DNA of 64,000 bases from Acinetobacter sp. WCHA45. GTDB lineage: Bacteria > Pseudomonadota > Gammaproteobacteria > Pseudomonadales > Moraxellaceae. The stretch spans positions 62,001 to 126,000 of the forward strand of contig NZ_CP028560.1 in NCBI RefSeq assembly GCF_002165255.2. Direction: 5' to 3'. Below the pieces are notes generated by a model that was not told the DNA's origin, searched no databases, and saw only the letters and a program-made list of their open reading frames with translations. The number at the start of each line of letters is the position of its first letter. The first letter of the stretch is position 1. Positions 7,914-15,396 of this stretch are shown here, in pieces. Made by a program: the position numbers and the translations under genes.

Positions 7914-8225
7914 TTAATGATTTTTTAAATCTTTTAGCATTGCTTCACGCAGAATTTTATTCATACGTGTTTGATAACCTTTTCCTTGTGCTTTTAACCA
8001 TGCTAATACATCCGCATCAAGACGAACTGACGTTTGTTGCTTCACTGGACGAAAAAATTGCCCATGACGAATAGCATTACTCCAGTCTGTAATTTCAGGA
8101 ATATCTGATAGATCTAGCTGATCGTCAGGAACCGTTCCCTTAGCAAGCAAGTGTTCAACTTCAGCATCTTGCTTGTTGCTGAAATTTTCATTCAGCTCTT
8201 CGCGTGTATATCTAACCATGCTCAT
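7914..8225 (-). CDS. brnA: BrnA/SplA-family antitoxin
   Basis: A 103-residue antitoxin that would bind and neutralise the BrnT toxin encoded just upstream, and repress the operon. The C-terminal half (KQQTSVRLDADVLAWLKAQGKGYQTRMNKILREAML) is the ribbon-helix-helix DNA-binding domain typical of BrnA; the N-terminal half is acidic and binds toxin in known homologs. The frame overlaps brnT by 14 bp, so the two are translationally linked in the usual toxin-first order. A second start (MVRYTREEL) is two codons in. The system is called SplTA on Acinetobacter plasmids. Confidence 0.85.
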   Translation of the reverse strand: MSMVRYTREELNENFSNKQDAEVEHLLAKGTVPDDQLDLSDIPEITDWSNAIRHGQFFRPVKQQTSVRLDADVLAWLKAQGKGYQTRMNKILREAMLKDLKNH

Positions 8226-8508
8226 ATTGATTGCGCTCCGCTTTGGTTACTTGTCTTGCACTAATGATTCGTATGATTTCACAGTCATCTTCATCAAAGA
8301 TGGTATGAGCGACTAATAACATCAGTACGCCTTTAACCTTACCAATGGTTTGCCAACGCTCTTCCCCATTGGTATGTCTGTCTTGGATTGAGATCCGTAG
8401 AGGATCTTCAAAAACAAGGCTTGCAGTTTCAAAAGAGATATCATGCTTTTTCTGATTCTTTCGATTCTTTGCCTCATCCCATTCGAAATACTGTTCCATA
8501 AAAAACAT
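8212..8508 (-). CDS. brnT: BrnT/SplT-family ribonuclease toxin
   Basis: A 98-residue toxin with a RelE-like fold; known BrnT proteins are ribonucleases that block translation. Family features: FEWDEAKNRKNQKKHDISFETASLVFED at the N-terminus and EIIRIISARQVTKAERNQYE at the C-terminus. An alternative start is the ATG three codons in (MEQYFEWD). An AT-rich stretch with a small palindrome (TTGTATATACAA at 8515-8526) lies just upstream and could hold the promoter and antitoxin operator; that is inference. Confidence 0.87.
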   Translation of the reverse strand: MFFMEQYFEWDEAKNRKNQKKHDISFETASLVFEDPLRISIQDRHTNGEERWQTIGKVKGVLMLLVAHTIFDEDDCEIIRIISARQVTKAERNQYEHG

Positions 8509-8613
8509 TCAAATTTGTATATACAATAATGTATCACATAATTGTATCGCTCAAGCTGAATAGAGTTTTTTTTGGTCAATTTTATTGGCTGAAAGTGACA
8601 ATTTCGCTGAATA

Positions 8614-8644
8614 AAAAGCCGACTTGTTTCAAAATCGGCCTTTT
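8614..8644 (+). terminator. Probable terminator
   Basis: GCCGA and TCGGC arms inside A-rich and T-rich flanks (AAAA before, TTTT after) form a short imperfect stem. It lies upstream of brnT and may stop rightward or leftward transcription. Confidence 0.45.
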
Positions 8645-8708
8645 GCTGTTTTTTAGGGTGGTTGAAATTTTTTAACTATATGAAAAACAATAATTTTTTA
8701 AAGAACTG

Positions 8709-9838
8709 TAACTCCAAAATAGAAATGTCCGGTTTCTCCAAAGTAAAAATGTCCGCTTTTAGAATATGCACTTCTGCAATTTCCTTAGCGGACGGTTTGA
8801 TATGTTGGTGTCTATATCAGATAAAGAACTTAAACGATTGTCGGTCTTGCAGGAAATCTGCGATCAACGCATAACTCAATCCCAGGCTGCCTAGCTACTT
8901 CATATTTCAGAACGTCAGATCAGACGCTTACTGCAGAAATACAAAGCTCAAGGTCCATCTGCATTAGCCCATGCCGGTCGTGGCCAAATCAGCAATTCCA
9001 AACTTCCTGAAGAACTCAGACTCAAGTGCCTTAATATTGTTTCTGACCAACTCCATGGTTTCGGACCCACTTTAGCGCATGAAAAGCTCACCACCGTACA
9101 TGGATTCGATCTTTCAGTAGAAACCCTGCGTTCTTGAATGATTGCAGCTGACTTATGGATTCCTCGATCCAAGCGCCTGAAACGCCCGTATCAGCCTCGT
9201 TACAACCGGGATTGCTTTGGTGAACTGATCCAAATTGATGGCTCACACCATGACTGGTTTGAAGGACGCGCTGCTAAATGCTGTCTGCTGGTGTTTATCG
9301 ATGATGCTACAGGAAAATTGCAGCATTTACGCTTCTGTGAGTCAGAATCAACCTTTGACTATATGATTTCAACACGCTTATATGTCGAACAGCACGGTAA
9401 GCCTTTAGCATTTTACAGCGACAAACATTCAGTCTTTAGAGTGAATCAAAGCAGCAAGAAAGACACTAAGATTACCCAGTTTGGACGTGTACTCAGCACC
9501 CTGAAATCGATATCATCTTCGCTAATTCACCGCAGGCCAAAGGCCGTGTGGAACGTGCTAACAGAACCCTTCAGGATCGTCTGATCAAGGAGATGCACCT
9601 GAAATGTATCTGTTCGATTGAGCAAGCTAATGCCTGGCTACCCTGCTTCATTGAGCAGTTCAATCAGAAGTTCGCCAAGCTGGCTTTTAATCCTAAGAAT
9701 CCACATCGGCCTATCACTGAAACAGCCGAAGAATTAGATGATATTTTTACTTGGCGTGAACCCCGCAGAGTCACGAATAGCCTGACGATTACTTATGATA
9801 AATGCGTATATCTCCTGGAAAACACCGAAGAAAATCAA
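8709..9838 (+). mobile_element. Truncated ISNCY-type element
   Basis: It starts with the terminal repeats AAATAGAAATGTCC and AAAGTAAAAATGTCC seen at the ends of the complete copy at 58129-59605, and carries about three quarters of its transposase gene. It is cut at about 9838 by an ISAba1-like remnant. Confidence 0.8.
8802..9838 (+). pseudogene. ISNCY-type transposase, degenerate
   Basis: Close relative of the intact transposase at 58176-59513, aligned from MLVSISDKELKRLSVLQ to YLLENTEENQK. Lesions relative to that copy: CAG to TAG at codon SQAA(stop)LL near 8890, TGG to TGA at RS(stop)MIAADLW near 9137, and a frameshift near 9510 between VLSTL and IIFANSPQAKGRVERA. The C-terminal quarter is missing. 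Not functional. Confidence 0.85.
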
Positions 9839-10761
9839 AAGCGTTGAATCAAAGCAATACGCTCTTTTGTATCTGAATTTCCACGTTTATTGAGCAATGT
9901 CCAAACAATAGGTATCGCTATTCCACGATAGACGATGGCTAACATCAAGATATTGATGTCTCGTTTTCCCCATTTCCAGTTGGTTCTATCCAAAGTTAAT
10001 TGGACTTTATCGAATGAAAATATATTGAAAATTGGTGGTGTTTCAAAAAGTATGCTGACATTAAATGAAGCCATTATTGATGTAAAAAAGGTTAAGTCGA
10101 AAGCTTTAAAATGGTTTTCAATCTTTTTTGAAAAATTACGATTCCTTCTAAAACCGCGCCTAATTCGATGCCTTATTTTGCAATTATTACCTTCAATGCC
10201 TACAGTAAAAAATTTACCAATACTTTGCTTGCAGTTTTTAAAAGCAGTTATGAAACTGTCCCAATGATCACTTGCAATTCGGGTGTAGTGAATACCTAAT
10301 TGTTTAAGCTTTGTCTTCAATCGTTGAACTGTAGCTAAGTCTCTTTTACCCCAAACATAAGCAACAATCTCACCTGTTTCTCGATGGAAGGCGTAAATAA
10401 GCCATTGTTTATTATTCTTATTTCCCACAAAAGTCCAAAACTCATCAACTTCAAGAGACTCATAATGACTTTGTTTAGGCTGAATTTGGTAGGTCGATTC
10501 GGTTAAAGTACGTAAAACTTTACCGATACTGATTCGCTCAACTTCAGCGATATCTCGTATACCACTACCTCTGACCATCAACTGTAATATTTTTCGAGTA
10601 ATGCCTGAATTACATCCTAGATAGCTCAGAGCATGGTCGCCAATAAACTGACGTTTACAGTCTTTACACTGATAGTTTTGTTTCCCATCTACTTTGATGC
10701 CATTTTTCTTTATACTGTCACTGAGGCAGGTTGGACATTTGATTTCTAGAGTTATTCGCAT
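9835..10761 (-). CDS. IS1-family transposase reading through into ISAba1-like sequence
   Basis: The first 243 residues or so are an IS1-family DDE transposase: an N-terminal zinc-ribbon (CPTCLSDSIKKNG, then CKDCKRQF), a helix-turn-helix (RDIAEVERISIGKVLRTL), and the core with VDEFWTFVGNKNNKQWLIYAF and ASDHWDSF. No stop codon occurs before the IS end, so translation passes through the inverted repeat (ILFETPP) and continues in the correct ISAba1 frame for 60-odd residues, including LTLDRTNWKWG, before stopping. Catalytic residues of the IS1 part look intact. Whether the tail disturbs activity is unknown. Confidence 0.85.
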   Translation of the reverse strand: MRITLEIKCPTCLSDSIKKNGIKVDGKQNYQCKDCKRQFIGDHALSYLGCNSGITRKILQLMVRGSGIRDIAEVERISIGKVLRTLTESTYQIQPKQSHYESLEVDEFWTFVGNKNNKQWLIYAFHRETGEIVAYVWGKRDLATVQRLKTKLKQLGIHYTRIASDHWDSFITAFKNCKQSIGKFFTVGIEGNNCKIRHRIRRGFRRNRNFSKKIENHFKAFDLTFFTSIMASFNVSILFETPPIFNIFSFDKVQLTLDRTNWKWGKRDINILMLAIVYRGIAIPIVWTLLNKRGNSDTKERIALIQRF

Positions 10762-10820
10762 TTCTCTATTTTATTAAAATTCAACCTGCTTTGTTTCAGC
10801 ATACTTTTTGAAACACCACC
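10034..10820 (-). mobile_element. IS1-family element
   Basis: A 787-bp element with inverted ends GGTGGTGTTTCAAAAAGTAT and its complement, flanked by an 8-bp target duplication TGAAAATT (10026-10033 and 10821-10828). It inserted into the transposase gene of an ISAba1-like remnant. Confidence 0.93.
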
Positions 10821-10828
10821 TGAAAATT

Positions 10829-11058
10829 AACTGAGAAATTTGACGATAATCGAAATACTGATCTGCAAAGAAACGTTGTACACGTCGATAAAATGATTGT
10901 GGTAAGCACGTGATGGGTAAGGCTTTAGATGCAGAAGAAAGGTTACATGTCTGTTTTACAATTAATGCCAGCATAATCAGTGTAAAACATTTTAGATGTG
11001 ACTTGTTCCACTTTAGATATTTGTTTAAGATGAGATGTAACTCATTGAAATGAGTCAT
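10829..11058 (-). pseudogene. ISAba1-like transposase, N-terminal part
   Basis: Residues MTHFNELHLILNKYLKW to RQISQLIF of an ISAba1-type transposase, interrupted by the IS1-family insertion. The next part of the same gene lies at 9839-10033 as the tail of the IS1 reading frame (NIFSFDKVQLTLDRTNW). Inactive. Confidence 0.85.
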
Positions 11059-11145
11059 CATATTCGTCGTCAGAAAACAAGTATTATGCCATTATTTCAA
11101 TGAGTTATCTTTTTTTGTCATGTACAAAGATAAATTTACTCAATT

Positions 11146-11182
11146 AAAAAAATAGTGTAGCAAGTTGCTACACTATTTTTTA
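11146..11182 (-). terminator. Terminator after parB, built on the shared palindrome
   Basis: AATAGTGTAGCAA (11151-11163), one G, then TTGCTACACTATT (11165-11177), with A- and T-runs outside, form a long perfect stem directly after the parB stop. The core TGTAGCAA-N-TTGCTACA is also present at 12926-12942 and 14969-14985, so it may serve as a partition site as well. Confidence 0.65.
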
Positions 11183-11184
11183 CT

Positions 11185-12084
11185 TTATTTCTCTAACATT
11201 CGTTTTAGGAAAGTTTCTAATTCTTGTAAATTTTGATCATCAAATTGTCCGATTTTTAAAGATACCTTTAATGTATTATGGTCAAATTTGATATTACCAG
11301 CAACTTTCCCACCATATTCAATTTTATGTACAATTGAGGTTTGAATAACTTCTTTGGTTTCTCTTGACTTAAAGATTTTTTCAGCTAGTGATGCCAATTT
11401 TGTCTGTTCAACTTCTTTGTTAAGCAATTTTGACCATGCTTCGAATAATGCTGCTTTAGCATATTCATGGTTTTCTTCATGATCTGATAGAAACTTTTTC
11501 ACTGCTGTAGCAGCGGTCCTTGCTAATAATGACGGTTGTTTTTCCAAATCTTCAATCAACTCTCCAGGTAATTTTTCAAAAGATAAATATTTATACATAT
11601 CTTCACGATTCATACCTAATGACTTTGCTAACTTCTGCTTATTTTTTTTTAATTCTTCATCCAAAGAAGTTAATCCAACATATATTTCATAATCTGTCAG
11701 ATCTTCTCGCTTTAAATTTTCAGCTAATGTTAATAAAGCAACTTCTTCATCTGATGCATCAATAATGATTACTTCAATGGTGTTCTTATTGAGAAATTGG
11801 TGGGCTTTCAATCGTCTTTCACCAGCAATCAACTCATATTTATCATTTATTCTACGAACTGCAATTGGTTGTAATAGTCCAATTTCCTCAATTGATGCTG
11901 CTAAATCTTCAATATCTTGTTGATTAAAGAGTTTTCGAGGCTGGTTAGGGCTAGCCTGAATATCTGTAATTTGTACATTACGTCTTAGCTCTTTGACATC
12001 GTTAATATGCTCTTTTTGGGCATGTTGATGCTTTTGAGTATTTTGCTGAAGACGTTTAGCCAATAGCTCTTTATTACTTACCAT
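11185..12084 (-). CDS. parB: ParB-family partition protein
   Basis: A 299-residue CTP-binding centromere protein that would spread from parS and stimulate ParA for plasmid segregation. The N-terminal ParB/Srx domain is clear: ITDIQASPNQPRKLFNQQDIE near residues 38-58, then LLQPIAVRRI, ELIAGERRLKAH with the GERR CTP-binding motif, and LTLAENLKREDLTDYE. A central helix-turn-helix (KQKLAKSLGMNREDMYKYLSF) follows, then a lysine-rich C-terminal dimerisation region. It lies 18 bp downstream of parA on the same strand, an operon, with a palindromic terminator right after the stop. Confidence 0.93.
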   Translation of the reverse strand: MVSNKELLAKRLQQNTQKHQHAQKEHINDVKELRRNVQITDIQASPNQPRKLFNQQDIEDLAASIEEIGLLQPIAVRRINDKYELIAGERRLKAHQFLNKNTIEVIIIDASDEEVALLTLAENLKREDLTDYEIYVGLTSLDEELKKNKQKLAKSLGMNREDMYKYLSFEKLPGELIEDLEKQPSLLARTAATAVKKFLSDHEENHEYAKAALFEAWSKLLNKEVEQTKLASLAEKIFKSRETKEVIQTSIVHKIEYGGKVAGNIKFDHNTLKVSLKIGQFDDQNLQELETFLKRMLEK

Positions 12085-12102
12085 AGTATTTCCAGAATTA
12101 TA

Positions 12103-12879
12103 TTATCCGACACGCCGAACAATTTCTTGTGCTAAAGTTTCAAAAGCTTTTCGAACTTTTGAGTTTTTATCAACAGATAATAAAGGTTGTTGCAAAATTG
12201 CAGCTTGATTAACCTTAGTGCTCATTGGAATTGTGGTATGCAATAATTCTCCAACTTGATTAAATGCTTCATCTTTTATTAATTTACATACATTCTGACG
12301 CTCATCATGTTTAATTAATAAAGCACCTAAGAGTTCTAATTCAGGGTTAACTCTTCTAATTTTACTTAAATGATTAATTAAATCAGTAACCCCATAGAGA
12401 CCGTATTGTGAACCAGATTCAATTGGAACAATAACATGTGTCGAAGCGGCTAAAGCATTGCTGGTTAGTAATTTTAAGCTCGGAGGACAATCAATAAGAA
12501 TGTAGTCATATAATCCTTCTAGAATTTCCAATTTATTTGAAAGTTCCTCGGATGGTCTTGGTGCATCATCTTTCAATTGATCTTCAGTTTTACCAAGAGT
12601 TAATGAGCCATATATTAAGGAAACATTTTTAAATTTTGTTTCTTCTTCTAATGCTTCCGATAATAGACTTATATCACCAATAAGTAATTCAGCTGATGTA
12701 GTTTCAACTTCGCTAGGGTGTCTTAATCCTATATGTAAACTTGCATTTGCTTGTGGATCTAGATCAATTACTAAGACTTTATTTCCTAATTCGGCAAGTT
12801 CTGAAGCGAGATGTACTACAGTAGTTGTTTTCCCGCAACCACCTTTATGATTAGCTACAGCAATGATTTTAGTTGACAT
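12103..12879 (-). CDS. parA: ParA-family partition ATPase
   Basis: A 258-residue deviant Walker ATPase that positions plasmid copies on the nucleoid together with ParB. Motifs: KGGCGKTTTVVHLASELAELG (the start of this stretch is the deviant Walker A), VLVIDLDPQANAS (Walker A'), and ILIDCPPSLKLLT (Walker B). The short N-terminus with no DNA-binding domain suggests a type Ib-like ParA, although the ParB is of the large type. One of the three shared palindromes (12926-12942) lies 46 bp upstream of the start, a good place for autoregulation or a partition site. Confidence 0.95.
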   Translation of the reverse strand: MSTKIIAVANHKGGCGKTTTVVHLASELAELGNKVLVIDLDPQANASLHIGLRHPSEVETTSAELLIGDISLLSEALEEETKFKNVSLIYGSLTLGKTEDQLKDDAPRPSEELSNKLEILEGLYDYILIDCPPSLKLLTSNALAASTHVIVPIESGSQYGLYGVTDLINHLSKIRRVNPELELLGALLIKHDERQNVCKLIKDEAFNQVGELLHTTIPMSTKVNQAAILQQPLLSVDKNSKVRKAFETLAQEIVRRVG

Positions 12880-12925
12880 ATTTGTCTTAAGGAATTTACT
12901 TTGATTTCATTTAATATAAAGATAT

Positions 12926-12942
12926 TTGTAGCAACTTGCTAC
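12926..12942. promoter_or_regulatory. Palindrome upstream of parA, candidate parS or operator
   Basis: TGTAGCAA, one C, TTGCTACA: a perfect 8-bp inverted repeat. The same 17-bp core occurs after parB (11156-11172, with G at the centre) and after repB (14969-14985). Three copies bracketing the partition and replication genes suggest a ParB binding site; no direct proof. Confidence 0.5.
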
Positions 12943-13113
12943 AGTTCCTTTGTCATATTTTTATCTTTTAAATTCAGAAGATGTAGCAAAAACATTTCTT
13001 AACTTTTTTTAAAAATATAGCTAGCTAATTTTAATTAGTATTAATTAATATTAATTAGTTAATTATAATTAGACAGATTTTATTTGTTTAAAAACAAATA
13101 TATAGAGTTTTTA

Positions 13114-13262
13114 AAGTGGAAGGCGTGTCACTAATAAGTGGAAAGCCTGTCATTGATAAGTGGAAGGCCTGTCACTGATAAGTGGAAGGTTTGTCACTAA
13201 TAAGTGGAAGGTCTGTCACCGATAAGTGGAAGGTTTGTCACTATGGTGGAAGACTTGTCATT
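13114..13262 (+). repeat. Iteron array, 22-bp period
   Basis: Six direct repeats of AAGTGGAAGG-N2-TGTCAC-type units start at 13114, 13136, 13158, 13180, 13202 and 13224, exactly 22 bp apart, followed by a seventh, shorter unit at about 13244. They are the expected binding sites for the RepB initiator encoded downstream and would set copy number. Confidence 0.92.
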
Positions 13263-13350
13263 GTTATTTATTTTAACGTGGATTTTTTAGTTTAAAATAA
13301 TATAATTCAATTACTTATAATGTTGATAAGTTTGTTTTTCTTAAAATAAA

Positions 13351-13755
13351 GGTGGAAGACTTGTCATTAGATGTTTTTTATTCTGTGGATAAACTATTTG
13401 TATAAAATTTAATTGATAACATGATGTTTGATAGTCAAGAATACCGGAATGGTGGAATGTTTGTCACTTTAATAGTGGAATATGTGTTTATTAATTCCAC
13501 TTTAGTGGTGTTGTAGGCTATTTCTACTTTCAAATTGATTGCTTTAGCGGCACGGATGAATAATCAAAGGTGGAAGAATTGTCACTTAAAAGTGTTTAAT
13601 TTCATATTTATTCCACCATAAGGCTGAATAGTATCAAAATTGCACTTTAATAGTGACACTTCTTCCACTCTTAAGGTGTTTGATGGGCATAAACTGAGTT
13701 AATTTAATGTAAGCAAGAGAAAATAGTGAGCAGTTTGCATCTTCTTCCACTTTTG
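13351..13755. repeat. Scattered iteron-like boxes before repB
   Basis: Extra GGTGGAAG...TTGTCA boxes occur singly at 13351, 13451 and 13569 in the same orientation as the array. Inverted versions occur at 13652-13668 (GTGACACTTCTTCCAC) and 13741-13750 (CTTCTTCCAC), the last close to the repB start. Inverted half-iterons at this position commonly mediate repression of the initiator gene. Confidence 0.7.
13384..13392 (-). other. DnaA box
   Basis: The complement reads TTATCCACA, the perfect consensus 9-mer for DnaA. It lies between the iteron array and repB, where host DnaA would help open the origin. Confidence 0.7.
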
Positions 13756-13792
13756 TGTATAACATGTAGAAAATATTTTAATCTTTCCACTT

Positions 13793-14965
13793 ATGAGCAA
13801 TCACAACGAACCAGAAGAATTAGAACATCTACCTTATTGTATTGGTAATATTCGACATAATGGAGTAGTCAGCACTAGTAACCGTCTGATTAGACCAATT
13901 GAATTATCATCTAATGAGTATAAAGCTCTACTTTATGCAATGGCTGTTGCGAATTATGGTGAGAAGAATAATCAAGATCGTGAAATTACAGAGCAAACTT
14001 ATATTTATTTGCATAAAGATGATTTAGGCGAACTATTAGGATTAGATAAAAAGAATTCCATTAATGTTGCTATTGATCGTATTTATAAAGAATTATCATC
14101 ACGAGTAGCTCATTTTGTAATTGAAGAGCCCGTGGATGATAATAAGCGTAAAGTTAAAAAAGTACACTCAGTAGTACCAATTATTCGTGAACTCCGTTGG
14201 GAAGATGATGCTAAAAATGCTTTGCAGATACGTTTCACCAGTGAAGTACTTCCATATTTTACTCGTTTAGCAAATGGAAATTTTACGACCTATCAATTGA
14301 AAGATTTATTTGCTTTGGACTCTGTAACTAGTATGAGTTTGTATTCATACTTTATCAAAAATGAATTTAAGTATGCTAATCAAGATTCTTATGAGGTTGA
14401 ACTTTCACTTGAGAATATCAAAGCACTAATTGATATTGGGGAGAAAAAATACGATCGTTGGGTTGATTTTAGACGATACGTTTTAGACAAAATTATTGAA
14501 GAAATTAATGAAAGGACTAGTCTTCAATTAGAGTACGATACCATCAAGAAAGGTCGACCTATTGTTGGAGTTCGATTTAAAATTCTTAATAGGCATGCCA
14601 CTGAAGCTGTTGTATCTAATGCTAATGATAAGACTCAAATCTATTTAGATGTCAATTTTGATGATAATGCGCTTGTTAAAGAATTAGGTGCGAAGTTCGA
14701 TATGACCGTAAGGTCTTGGTACATCTATGCAAACGACCCAAATTATAAACAGTTTAGTAAGTGGTTTAAGACAGAAGGGTGCTTAACTGAATCTCAAGCA
14801 AATGTGATAGTGAATGATATTATGTTCCAAATGGATTTTGCTGTCGCTGGCAGTTCAATGAGTGAATTTAAGAAAGAAATGAAATATAAATTAAAAAATA
14901 ATCCAAATTTTGTAAAAGAAAATAGAAAACGATTGAATGAAATATTTGGAAAAGACGTTATATGA
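13793..14965 (+). CDS. repB: RepB-type (Rep_3) replication initiator with a C-terminal DUF5710-like domain
   Basis: A 390-residue initiator that would bind the upstream iterons and start theta replication. Residues about 25-265 have the two winged-helix Rep_3 layout: RPIELSSNEYKALLYAMAV, YIYLHKDDLGELLGLD, IRFTSEVLPYFTRLANGNFTTYQLKDLFAL and SMSLYSYFIKNEF. After residue 280 comes a separate segment, YLDVNFDDNALVKELGAKFD then SWYIYANDPNYKQFSKWF, which resembles the DUF5710 domain found in plasmid primases and MobA-like proteins. A linker and a basic tail complete it. The start ATG is preceded by no strong ribosome site. The gene is divergent from parA. Confidence 0.92.
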   Translation: MSNHNEPEELEHLPYCIGNIRHNGVVSTSNRLIRPIELSSNEYKALLYAMAVANYGEKNNQDREITEQTYIYLHKDDLGELLGLDKKNSINVAIDRIYKELSSRVAHFVIEEPVDDNKRKVKKVHSVVPIIRELRWEDDAKNALQIRFTSEVLPYFTRLANGNFTTYQLKDLFALDSVTSMSLYSYFIKNEFKYANQDSYEVELSLENIKALIDIGEKKYDRWVDFRRYVLDKIIEEINERTSLQLEYDTIKKGRPIVGVRFKILNRHATEAVVSNANDKTQIYLDVNFDDNALVKELGAKFDMTVRSWYIYANDPNYKQFSKWFKTEGCLTESQANVIVNDIMFQMDFAVAGSSMSEFKKEMKYKLKNNPNFVKENRKRLNEIFGKDVI

Positions 14966-14968
14966 CTG

Positions 14969-14985
14969 TGTAGCAACTTGCTACA
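14969..14985. promoter_or_regulatory. Palindrome after repB, candidate parS
   Basis: TGTAGCAA-C-TTGCTACA, identical to the copy at 12926 and with a further flanking G/C pair. It lies 3 bp after the repB stop and could also terminate transcription, though the T-run (CTTTTTAC) is weak. Confidence 0.5.
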
Positions 14986-15005
14986 CTTTTTACTAGTAAA
15001 TATTG

Positions 15006-15164
15006 ATGACCTATAAGTTAGATTTTTTAGAAGAAGCATTAGCAGAATGGAACAAGCTGAATCCAAGTATTAAGCAGCCATTGAAGAGGAAGTTGATCAA
15101 GGTTTTGGAGAATCCTCGCATTCCCAAAAAAGGTGAGTTTCAGCAACATACTCATCTTATTTAG
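15006..15164 (+). pseudogene. RelE-family toxin, truncated
   Basis: MTYKLDFLEEALAEWNKLNPSIKQPLKRKL and VLENPRIPKKG match the first half of RelE-type mRNA interferases, which are about 85-95 residues long. After residue 42 the sequence diverges and stops at 15164, so the catalytic C-terminal half is missing. No relB antitoxin gene precedes it; repB ends 40 bp upstream. A broken toxin-antitoxin module. Confidence 0.7.
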
Positions 15165-15309
15165 TAACGACAGCAAGTTTCCTGTCCAAGCTGAACCAAG
15201 TAAGAGTAAAGGTGGAGGCAATCCAAGTATCTCTGATCAATACAAAACCAATCTTTCAAGATTCAAGTACTACGATAAGTTCGGTATCTCAAAGATATAC
15301 GACAAGTAA
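15142..15309 (+). pseudogene. 3' end of an unidentified gene
   Basis: An open stretch overlapping the end of the relE fragment encodes a polar tail (SKGGGNPSISDQYKTNLSRFKYYDKFGISKIYDK) ending at a TAA, followed about 90 bp later by hsdM. It has no start codon of its own near the relE junction. It may be the remnant of a gene that preceded the restriction operon; I do not recognise it. Confidence 0.25.
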
Positions 15310-15396
15310 TGTCATCTACATGCTTACGCATGCACAGATAATTGGTTACTATTCCCTTACTAAAACTAGATAAGCTATTCATTGCAGGTTGATTTT

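Larger units (their letters stand above)
9839..11129 (-). mobile_element. ISAba1-like remnant split by an IS1-family element
   Basis: The left end of an ISAba1-like element (CTTTGTACATGAC on the minus strand, ending at 11129) leads into its transposase gene, which is interrupted by the IS1-family element at 10034-10820 and then continues to 9839. The 3' part of the element is missing. Confidence 0.85.
12880..13792. other. Plasmid replication origin region
   Basis: A 0.9-kb non-coding stretch between divergent parA and repB. It holds a palindrome (12926-12942), a very AT-rich segment with TTAATTA repeats (13021-13110), a 22-bp iteron array (13114-13262), a DnaA box (TGTGGATAA, 13384-13392) and further scattered iteron-like boxes up to the repB start, at least two of them inverted. 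This is the layout of an iteron-controlled theta origin. Confidence 0.85.

Noticed and set aside
13114..13262. Regular direct repeats suggestive of a CRISPR array
   Set aside because: The period is 22 bp with almost no unique spacer, the units are iteron-like and lie between parA and repB; no cas gene is near.
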